From: Dokdonella sp.
Lineage (GTDB): Bacteria > Pseudomonadota > Gammaproteobacteria > Xanthomonadales > Rhodanobacteraceae
Assembly: GCA_030150315.1 (NCBI GenBank)
Contig: JASLGB010000427.1
Coordinates: 1-6,622 of the forward strand
Direction: 5' to 3'
DNA: 6,622 nucleotides
A program made the translations under genes and the position numbers. Below, one piece after another: positions 1 to 5,356 of the stretch (its first letter is position 1; each line of letters starts with the position of its first letter). The notes beneath the pieces were generated by a model. It searched no databases and was not told the DNA's origin. It saw nothing but the letters and a program-made list of their open reading frames with translations.

Positions 1-101
1 CTCATCTGCTCGAGCACGCTCCTGACGGCGAGCTCGACGTCGTTGGCGGCCAGGTGCTTCTGCCGTGCGGCCAGGGCTTCGATCAGCTCCGACTTGGTCA
101 T
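1..101 (-). CDS. ihfB: Integration host factor subunit beta, N-terminal part (cut by window edge)
   Basis: The 33 visible codons start MTKSELIEALAARQ and continue into a KHLAANDVELAVRSVLEQM stretch. This is the first two helices of the HU/IHF fold, close to E. coli IhfB (MTKSELIERLA...). With IhfA the protein forms a heterodimer that bends DNA sharply at specific sites and serves transcription, replication and recombination. The DNA-binding beta arms lie beyond the window. The start is the only ATG that gives the family N-terminus. The Shine-Dalgarno is weak: only a GAG/GAGAA stretch about 13 nt upstream. The gene follows rpsA on the same strand, as in E. coli. An intrinsic terminator stands between them and ends 19 nt before this start codon, so expression probably depends on read-through. 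The identification is firm from context plus sequence, although only about a third of the protein is visible. Confidence 0.93.
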   Translation of the reverse strand, partial: MTKSELIEALAARQKHLAANDVELAVRSVLEQM

Positions 102-120
102 CGCTTGGGGTGTTCTCGTC

Positions 121-151
121 AAAAAAAGCGCGCATCGGAAACGATGCGCGC
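121..151 (-). terminator. Rho-independent terminator between rpsA and ihfB
   Basis: Read on the minus strand, GCGCGCATCG (151-142), a TTTC loop and CGATGCGCGC (137-128) form a perfect 10-bp stem. Seven T residues (127-121) follow at once. It lies 46 nt after the rpsA stop codon and 19 nt before the ihfB start codon. On the plus strand the A-tract is on the wrong side, so it should act only on rpsA-direction transcripts. Because ihfB lies just beyond it, it may act as a partial terminator or attenuator rather than a full stop. Confidence 0.9.
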
Positions 152-161
152 ATCATGCGGA

Positions 162-189
162 CGCGGCGCGCGGACCCCCGCGCGCCGCG
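162..189 (-). other. Perfect 12-bp all-GC hairpin just after the rpsA stop
   Basis: Positions 162-173 (CGCGGCGCGCGG) pair without mismatch with 178-189, leaving a 4-nt loop (ACCC on plus, GGGT on minus). No T-tract follows on either strand, so it is not a terminator by itself. It sits 8 nt after the rpsA stop and 10 nt before the terminator stem on the transcript. It could protect the rpsA mRNA 3' end, strengthen termination, or compete with the terminator stem, since both contain GCGCGC. The pairing is directly visible; the roles are inference. Confidence 0.7.
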
Positions 190-197
190 GATTGCCA

Positions 198-1862
198 TCA
201 GCGGTTCAGCTGTTCCTTGAGCAGCGCGCCGAGCTTGGTCGTGCCGCCGGTCGCACTCTGGTATTCCTCCAGCGTGCTCTGCAGCTCGTCCTCGTCCTTC
301 GCGCGGATCGAGAGCTGCAGGCTGCGGCCCTTGCGATCCATGCCGACGAACTTCGCTTCGACCGTCTCGCCAACCTTGAGGGGCTGGGTGGCGTCGTCGA
401 TGCGTTCCGTGGCGATGTCGTTCGCACGCGGGGAGCCTTCCACGCCGTCGCCGAGGTCGATCGTCGCGCCCTTGGCGTCGACTTCGCGCACGGTGCCGGT
501 GAGGATGCTGCCGCGCGGATGCGAAGCCATGAACTGGCCGAACGGATCCTGCTCGAGCTGCTTGATGCCGAGCGAGATGCGCTCACGCTCCGGATCGACC
601 GCCAGCACGACCGCCTCGATCTCGTCGCCCTTCTTGAAGTTGCGCACGAGGTCTTCGCCGGTGGTCTGCCACGAGATGTCGGACAGGTGCACGAGGCCGT
701 CGATGCCGCCGTCCAGGCCGACGAAGATGCCGAAGTCGGTGATCGACTTGATGGTGCCCGCGACCTTGTCGTTCTTCTTGTGGATCGCGGCGAACGCTTC
801 CCACGGATTGGCGCTGGTCTGCTTCATGCCGAGCGAGATGCGGCGACGCTCCTCGTCGACGTCCAGGACCATGACCTCGACCTCGTCGCCGACCTGCACG
901 ACCTTGGCCGGGTTGACGTTCTTGTTGGTCCAGTCCATCTCGGACACGTGCACCAGGCCTTCGACGCCCGGCTCCAGCTCGACGAAGCAGCCGTAGTCGG
1001 TGACGTTGGAGACCTTGCCGAACAGGCGCGTGTTGCTCGGGTAGCGGCGCGAGATGTGCACCCACGGATCCTCGCCGAGCTGCTTGAGGCCCAGCGAAAC
1101 GCGGTTGCGCTCACGGTCGAACTTGAGCACGCGCACGTCCAGCTCGTCGCCGACATTGACGACTTCGGACGGATGGCGAACGCGCTTCCACGCCATGTCG
1201 GTGATGTGCAGCAGACCGTCGATGCCGCCGAGGTCGACGAACGCACCGTAGTCGGTGAGGTTCTTGACCACGCCCTTGACGACAGCGCCTTCCTGCAGGC
1301 GGTCGAGCAGCTGTTCGCGCTCGGCGCTGAACTCGCTTTCGACGACTGCGCGACGCGAAACGACCACGTTGTTGCGCTTGCGGTCCAGCTTGATGATCTT
1401 GAACTCGAGTTCCTTGCCCTCGAGGTACGACGGGTCGCGCACCGGGCGCACGTCGACCAGCGAACCCGGCAGGAATGCGCGGACATCGCGGATATCGACA
1501 GTGAAGCCGCCCTTGACCTTGCCGGAGATGCGGCCGGTGATGGCGGCATTGGCGGTCTGCGCTTCTTCGAGCTCGTCCCATACCAGCGAACGCTTGGCCT
1601 TCTCGCGCGAGAGCTTGGTCTCGCCGAAGCCGTCTTCGATGGCGTCGAGCGCGACCTTGACGTCGTCGCCGACCTCGATCTCGAGCTCGCCCTTGTCGTT
1701 CTTGAACTGCTCGATCGGGATGATGCCTTCGGACTTCAGGCCGGCGTTGACCACGACCACGTCGGTACGGATCTCGACGACGACGCCCGTGACGATGGCG
1801 CCATTGCGCAGCTTGGCCAGCGATTGGCTCTGTTCGAACAGTTCAGCGAAACTTTCAGTCAT
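198..1862 (-). CDS. rpsA: 30S ribosomal protein S1
   Basis: This 554-residue protein is close to the 557 of E. coli S1. It binds the leader of most mRNAs and helps them load onto the 30S subunit. Six S1/OB-fold repeats are visible at about residues 20-88, 105-173, 191-260, 276-347, 364-434 and 450-521. Repeats 3 to 5 carry the classic TDYGAFVDL or TDFGIFVGL strand, the GL(L/V)H(I/V/L)(S/T)(D/E) strand and the ISLG(M/I/L)KQ end. Repeats 1 and 2 are the divergent ribosome-docking pair, and repeat 6 is also divergent. The start MTESFAELFEQ matches the family N-terminus. An upstream in-frame ATG at 2000 would add 46 residues unlike any S1 and is rejected. The Shine-Dalgarno is weak (GGAAA at 1872-1868, 5 nt from the ATG). 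This suits a self-regulated S1 gene, since enterobacterial rpsA also lacks a strong one. The gene lies between cmk and ihfB. Confidence 0.98.
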   Translation of the reverse strand: MTESFAELFEQSQSLAKLRNGAIVTGVVVEIRTDVVVVNAGLKSEGIIPIEQFKNDKGELEIEVGDDVKVALDAIEDGFGETKLSREKAKRSLVWDELEEAQTANAAITGRISGKVKGGFTVDIRDVRAFLPGSLVDVRPVRDPSYLEGKELEFKIIKLDRKRNNVVVSRRAVVESEFSAEREQLLDRLQEGAVVKGVVKNLTDYGAFVDLGGIDGLLHITDMAWKRVRHPSEVVNVGDELDVRVLKFDRERNRVSLGLKQLGEDPWVHISRRYPSNTRLFGKVSNVTDYGCFVELEPGVEGLVHVSEMDWTNKNVNPAKVVQVGDEVEVMVLDVDEERRRISLGMKQTSANPWEAFAAIHKKNDKVAGTIKSITDFGIFVGLDGGIDGLVHLSDISWQTTGEDLVRNFKKGDEIEAVVLAVDPERERISLGIKQLEQDPFGQFMASHPRGSILTGTVREVDAKGATIDLGDGVEGSPRANDIATERIDDATQPLKVGETVEAKFVGMDRKGRSLQLSIRAKDEDELQSTLEEYQSATGGTTKLGALLKEQLNR

Positions 1863-2048
1863 GTTGGTTTCCAGTGGATGAATCAGGTCGGTCCCCGCAG
1901 GAATTGCCGACCCCCCTGCCTGTGGATGCGGAAACGCCCGCATCGATCGCGTTCCGGCAACGGTGCCGGGCCTTTGCCCTCTCAGGGGCATTCCTGTCAT
2001 GCGCGTGGACGACGCCGTGCGGGACGTGGCGATCCGCGCCGCGGACCG
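1863..2048 (-). promoter_or_regulatory. rpsA leader with three possible hairpins and a weak Shine-Dalgarno
   Basis: This 186-bp gap between cmk and rpsA holds three successive inverted repeats on the rpsA-sense strand: CCGGCA/TGCCGG with a 4-nt loop (1969-1954), GATGCGG/CCGCATC with a 6-nt loop (1944-1925), and GGTCGG/CCGACC with a 15-nt loop (1912-1886). The weak GGAAA ribosome-binding site (1872-1868) follows. None has a T-tract, so they are not terminators. E. coli rpsA has a structured leader with several hairpins and a poor Shine-Dalgarno, used for translational self-repression by S1; the arrangement here is similar. An ATGACA at 2000-1995 resembles a -35 box, but no good -10 lies at the right distance, so I call no promoter. 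The hairpins are seen; the regulation is inferred. Confidence 0.45.
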
Positions 2049-2735
2049 CTACGCCGAACGGACGACAGCCAACACCCGGGCGACCACTTCCTCCACCGGA
2101 ACTGCGGTGGTATCGATGATCAGCGCCCCGGCTGCCGGCTTCAGCGGCGCGACCTTGCGGGTCGCATCGCGTTCGTCGCGTGCTTCGATTTCGCGCAAAA
2201 GGGTTGCGAGTGTAACAGCCAACCCCTTTGCCCTCAACTGCTTATACCGGCGTCGCGCGCGCTCGTCGGCGCTGGCAGTCAGGAAGACCTTGAACGGCGC
2301 GTCGGCGAAAACGACGGTTCCCATGTCGCGCCCGTCGGCGACCAGCCCCGGCGCCTTGCGAAACGAGCGCTGCTTGTCCAGTAGAGCGGCACGCACGGCC
2401 GGGATGGCCGCGATGGCCGAGGCGGCTGCGCCGGCGGTTTCGGTACGGATTTCGTCGGTCGCGTCGTGGCCGTTGACGATCACGCGCGTTTCGTCGCCGT
2501 CCTTGGGGTCGCGGAAGACGATCTTCGCCGTCTCCGTGCAGCGCGTGACGGCCGCCGTGTCGGAAAGGTCGATTCCCGCCATGCCGGCGGCATAGCCGAC
2601 CGCGCGGTAGATCGCACCGGAGTCGAGCAGGTGCCAGCCCAACTGGTCGGCCACAAGGCGACTGATCGTGCCCTTGCCCGAGCCGGAAGGCCCGTCGATC
2701 GTGAGCACGGGAACGGGTTTGTCGGACTTGCTCAT
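2049..2735 (-). CDS. cmk: Cytidylate kinase (CMP/dCMP kinase)
   Basis: This cytosolic enzyme transfers phosphate from ATP to CMP or dCMP, recycling pyrimidine nucleotides for RNA, DNA and phospholipid precursors. At 228 residues it matches E. coli Cmk (227). The P-loop GPSGSGKG spans residues 15-22. The LDSGAIYRA segment (37-45) belongs to the nucleotide-monophosphate site. The insert typical of bacterial CMP kinases lies at about 60-125, VADGRDMGTVVF (132-143) contains the conserved GRD motif, and an Arg-rich lid RARRRYKQLR follows at about 159-168. The tail ALIIDTT...VEEVV is also family-typical. The start MSKSDKPVPVLTIDG places the P-loop at the usual distance; the Shine-Dalgarno is poor. 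rpsA follows 186 bp downstream. The upstream neighbour is an acyltransferase gene rather than aroA, which is unusual. Confidence 0.97.
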   Translation of the reverse strand: MSKSDKPVPVLTIDGPSGSGKGTISRLVADQLGWHLLDSGAIYRAVGYAAGMAGIDLSDTAAVTRCTETAKIVFRDPKDGDETRVIVNGHDATDEIRTETAGAAASAIAAIPAVRAALLDKQRSFRKAPGLVADGRDMGTVVFADAPFKVFLTASADERARRRYKQLRAKGLAVTLATLLREIEARDERDATRKVAPLKPAAGALIIDTTAVPVEEVVARVLAVVRSA

Positions 2736-2759
2736 GCGTGGACGCCGTGCAAAACGCGC

Positions 2760-2765
2760 ATTTTA
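2760..2765 (-). promoter_or_regulatory. Candidate -10 box of a cmk promoter
   Basis: TAAAAT on the minus strand (five of six bases of TATAAT) stands out in a GC-rich 68-bp gap between the acyltransferase stop and the cmk start. It would put a transcript start near 2753-2750 and a leader of about 15-18 nt. The -35 is poor: the 17-bp spacing gives CGACTG, and the better TTGCAC (2793-2788) is 22 bp away. An activator could make up for this. This is a candidate from sequence alone. Confidence 0.35.
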
Positions 2766-2803
2766 CCCCGAGCCGCCGCCTTCAGTCGTGCAAGATGCGT
2801 CCA

Positions 2804-4267
2804 TCAGGCATGGCGCAGCAAGGTTGCCGCCGCATCCTCGGCAAGAAAATCCTCGTTCCAGTCTTCCATCAGGGCGATCAGCACCAGCTTCTCGAACTCG
2901 GCACCGAAGCGCTGCACGATCGCGTCGGGATCCTTCACGCGCTTGTGGTCGCCGATCACGCCGAAATGGACGCGGCCGTTGTAGCTCAGGATCGACAGTC
3001 CGAGCCCGATCGAACCGGTCTGCGGCACCCAGAACATCAGCTCGCTGACCTGGACACCGGCCATGAACAGCGGCTGCTGCGGCCCCGGCACATTGGTCGC
3101 CACCGCGCTCGCCTTGCGGCTGAACAGCTCCAGCGCCGGGCCTTGCAGCGCGGCAGGCGCCATGCCGAGCGCCGCCAGAAGGCCGAGCGCCACGACCGCC
3201 TGGCGGCGCCCCTTGAGGTCGCGCATGCAGGCGGCGACGCGCTCGAGCCGGCGCAGGGGATTCGGCTCGCCGATCGGCAGGTCGAGGAAGACCAGCCCGA
3301 AATGGTTGCCGAGCTTTTTCGCATGCTCCAGCGGGCGCAGGTTGACCGGCACGGTGGCGCGGATGGTCAGGCCATCCACGTCTTCGCCGCCATCGCGCAG
3401 ATAGCCGCGGATCGCGCCCGCCGCGCAGGCCAGCAGCACGTCATTGACGGTGCAGCCGAGCGACTTGCCGAGCACCTTCACCTCGTCCAGCGGCAGCGGC
3501 TCGGCCCATGCCACGCGCTTGGCGACGCCAAGACGGCCCTTCAGCGCGGTCCTCGGATCGTCGGACAAGGTCAGTGCAATTCCCAGCTCACGCGTGATCT
3601 CGCTGCCTTCGTGCGCGAACTCCGCCGCGGCGGTCGGATCGGAAAGCATCTGCGCGACCTTGCCCCAGGTCTTGCCGCCCATCGCCAGCGCCTTCTGCAA
3701 GCCGCCCTGCATCGGTTCGAGCAGGCGCTCCAGCACGGTGCCGCGGTCGCGCTTCAGCCAGGTCCGCGCCAGCTCGGCGCGCGCCTCCGGCTGCGGTGCG
3801 GTATCGGTCAATGACAGCAGCACCTGCACCAGAGCAAGCCCGTCGGCATAGCAGTGGTGGATGCGCGCGATCAGGGCACTGCCGCCTCGATAGCGCTCGA
3901 TCACATGGAATTGCCACAGCGGCTTGGACAGGTCCAGCGGCGAAGAAGAGAGCTCACTGACGAAGGTTTCCAGCTCGGCCTTGTCGGCCGCGCCCGGCAG
4001 CGCGGCGACACGCACGTGCCAGTTGATGTCGAAATCGGGATCGTTCTCCCAGTACGCGCCGTTGACGCCGACCACCGCGCGTTGCCGGAAGCGGCGGAAG
4101 GCGAGGAACCGCTCCGCCAGCAAGGCGCGGATGGCAGCCGGGTCGAGCGAATCGGCGAACATCAGCACGCCGGTGATCATCATGCGGTTCGTCGGCCGCT
4201 CCATGCGCAGCCATGCCGTATCGACCTTCGACATCGCTTCGCGTCCGGCGCGATCCGCATCGACCAT
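2804..4267 (-). CDS. WS/DGAT-family O-acyltransferase (wax ester synthase / diacylglycerol acyltransferase type)
   Basis: This 487-residue protein has all the landmarks of the bacterial wax ester synthase/acyl-CoA:diacylglycerol acyltransferase family. The N-terminus MSKVDTAWLRME (residues 12-23) is the usual opening. PLW lies at 116-118, and the catalytic HHxxxDG motif is intact as HHCYADG (137-143). TVNDVLLA (273-280) carries the conserved Asn-Asp pair, GNHFGLVFLDLP (320-331) is the family's GN segment, and ATNVPGP (390-396) precedes the C-terminal domain. Known members join an acyl-CoA to a fatty alcohol or diacylglycerol, making wax esters or triacylglycerol at the membrane or lipid-droplet surface; the true acceptor cannot be read from sequence. 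The start at 4267 is chosen for a strong GGGAGG 5 nt upstream. An upstream ATG (4408) would run into ygiD, and an internal one (4234) is closer to the family N-terminus but has a weaker site. The gene lies 80 bp after ygiD and 68 bp before cmk, on the same strand. Confidence 0.9.
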   Translation of the reverse strand: MVDADRAGREAMSKVDTAWLRMERPTNRMMITGVLMFADSLDPAAIRALLAERFLAFRRFRQRAVVGVNGAYWENDPDFDINWHVRVAALPGAADKAELETFVSELSSSPLDLSKPLWQFHVIERYRGGSALIARIHHCYADGLALVQVLLSLTDTAPQPEARAELARTWLKRDRGTVLERLLEPMQGGLQKALAMGGKTWGKVAQMLSDPTAAAEFAHEGSEITRELGIALTLSDDPRTALKGRLGVAKRVAWAEPLPLDEVKVLGKSLGCTVNDVLLACAAGAIRGYLRDGGEDVDGLTIRATVPVNLRPLEHAKKLGNHFGLVFLDLPIGEPNPLRRLERVAACMRDLKGRRQAVVALGLLAALGMAPAALQGPALELFSRKASAVATNVPGPQQPLFMAGVQVSELMFWVPQTGSIGLGLSILSYNGRVHFGVIGDHKRVKDPDAIVQRFGAEFEKLVLIALMEDWNEDFLAEDAAATLLRHA

Positions 4268-4272
4268 CAGAG

Positions 4273-4278
4273 CCTCCC
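4273..4278 (-). promoter_or_regulatory. Strong Shine-Dalgarno that fixes the acyltransferase start
   Basis: GGGAGG on the minus strand is followed after 5 nt (CTCTG) by the ATG at 4267-4265. It is the best ribosome-binding site in the window and decides between the three in-frame ATGs (4408, 4267, 4234). A TTGACG at 4335-4330 in the same gap resembles a -35 box, but no convincing -10 follows, so transcription may come from the ygiD side. Confidence 0.7.
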
Positions 4279-4347
4279 GTTGCGACCGGGATCGCCGGAC
4301 GCTTGCAGCGGCTAGCATCGACGCCGTTCCGTCAAAACGCAACGGGC

Positions 4348-5148
4348 TCAGGCAAGCAGGAACGAACGCATCGAGATCGAGGCCAGATCGAAGCCTTCGT
4401 TGAACCATTCCAGCCGATCGGCAGGGTCGGCCACACCAAGCGGATACAGCAGCGGCAGGAAGTGCTCCGGGGTCGGATGCGCCGCCTGCATTAGCGCGCC
4501 GAGCCCGGGTGCCTGCACCACGGCCTGCACGTCACCGCGCGCGATCGCCGCCGCCATGGTCGCGTCGAATTCCTGCGCCCAGTCGTAGGGCGGCCGGTCT
4601 CTGGCCAGAAGACCGAGGTTGTGCACAAGATTGCCGCTGCCTAGGATCAGCACGCCGCGCTCGCGCAGCGGCTTCAGTTCCCGCGCGAGATCCAGATGCG
4701 CCTGCAACGGCAACGACAGATCCAGCGAAAGCTGGAACACCGGCACGTCCGCCTGCGGAAACAGGTGCATCAGCACCGACCACGCACCGTGATCCAGCCC
4801 CCATTCGTGATCCGCGCGCATCGGGCTTGAGCGCGGCAGGCCAATGGCCGCCTCGGCGAAGCCGGGCGCGCCCGGTGCGGGGTAGCGCTGCGCGAACAGC
4901 TCGGCCGGAAAGCCACCGAAATCATGGATCGTGCGCGGCCGCGCCCCGACATGCACCAGGGTTGCCCCGCGCGTCATCCAGTGCGCGGAGACGCAGAGGA
5001 TCGCGGCCGGGCGCGGCAGGCGCGCGCCGACCTCCCGCCAGGTGCGGCTCCAGACATTGTCCTCGATCGCGTTCATCGGGCTGCCATGGCCGACGAACAG
5101 CGCCGGCATGCGCGGAGTCGAGGGAAGCGAATCGATGGTTTTCTGCAT
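4348..5148 (-). CDS. ygiD: 4,5-DOPA-extradiol-dioxygenase family protein (LigB/YgiD type)
   Basis: The 266-residue protein is close in length and sequence order to E. coli YgiD (about 262). This class III extradiol ring-cleaving family opens L-DOPA and related catechols using a divalent metal; the physiological substrate in bacteria is unclear. Visible landmarks: RMPALFVGHGSPMNAIEDN near the N-terminus with His21 of GHGSP; SAHW with His56; TIHDFGGFP (73-81) with YPAPG (89-93); EWGLDHGAWSVL (115-126); SGNLVHNL with His176; and HPTPEHFLPLLYPLG (224-238) with His224 and His229. His21, His56 and one or more of the later histidines are the likely metal ligands. The start at 5148 gives the family length, but its Shine-Dalgarno is poor. 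An in-frame ATG at 5214, preceded by AGGCAGGG, would add 22 residues and remains possible. The gene is divergent from the antiporter and 80 bp before the acyltransferase. Confidence 0.93.
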   Translation of the reverse strand: MQKTIDSLPSTPRMPALFVGHGSPMNAIEDNVWSRTWREVGARLPRPAAILCVSAHWMTRGATLVHVGARPRTIHDFGGFPAELFAQRYPAPGAPGFAEAAIGLPRSSPMRADHEWGLDHGAWSVLMHLFPQADVPVFQLSLDLSLPLQAHLDLARELKPLRERGVLILGSGNLVHNLGLLARDRPPYDWAQEFDATMAAAIARGDVQAVVQAPGLGALMQAAHPTPEHFLPLLYPLGVADPADRLEWFNEGFDLASISMRSFLLA

Positions 5149-5356
5149 GGCGAAAGCCCCGCGGATTGCGGCCTGAAGGACGCCGATCATGCGCCCGCGC
5201 GCGGACTTGCGCATCCCTGCCTGCAGATTCCGACCAAAAAGCACTGTTATCCTGCACTGCTGCCCCGGCCCCTGCGCAGGCCCCCGACGCGCATCGTTCC
5301 AGGCTGGTGCAGCGATCGCGACAGCGATCCGCACCCATGAACAAACGGAGAAATGC
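5149..5356. promoter_or_regulatory. Divergent intergenic region between ygiD and the antiporter
   Basis: These 208 bp must hold the promoters of both divergent genes. On the plus strand TGTTATCCT (5245-5253) fits an extended -10 (TG, one base, then TATCCT), which would give the antiporter mRNA a leader of about 95 nt. On the minus strand the overlapping GATAAC (5251-5246) shares four bases with TATAAT, but its -35 is poor. Two short direct repeats are present: GCACTG at 5241-5246 and 5254-5259, and AGCGATC at 5311-5317 and 5323-5329. No protein-coding frame here is convincing. All promoter calls are tentative. Confidence 0.3.
5347..5350 (+). promoter_or_regulatory. Shine-Dalgarno choosing between two overlapping ATGs
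   Basis: GGAG lies 6 nt before the ATG at 5357, the in-frame antiporter start, but only 2 nt before an out-of-frame ATG at 5353 (the sequence reads ATGCATGCAT). The spacing supports 5357. Confidence 0.7.

Noticed and set aside
1863..2000. In-frame 46-codon N-terminal extension of rpsA starting at 2000
   Set aside because: The extension does not resemble S1 and would consume the hairpin-rich leader. MTESFAELFEQ at 1862 is the family start and has a correctly spaced GGAAA.
1995..2000. ATGACA as a -35 box for an rpsA promoter
   Set aside because: At 16-18 bp downstream the only candidates are CAAAGG-like sequences, which match the -10 consensus poorly.
54..2384. A 776-codon open frame on the plus strand, opposite rpsA and part of cmk
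   Set aside because: It lies antisense to two certain genes. Its Asp/Leu/Ala/Val-rich, repetitive product mirrors the codon pattern and S1 repeats of rpsA, and it crosses two gene boundaries. GC-rich genomes produce such shadows routinely.
2738..3814. A 358-codon plus-strand frame opposite the acyltransferase
   Set aside because: The product is Arg/Gln/His-rich with no recognisable domain, and the opposite strand carries every WS/DGAT motif.
4268..4408. Upstream start at 4408 for the acyltransferase
   Set aside because: It would overlap the ygiD coding end by 61 bp and add sequence unlike the family, while a strong GGGAGG marks the start at 4267.
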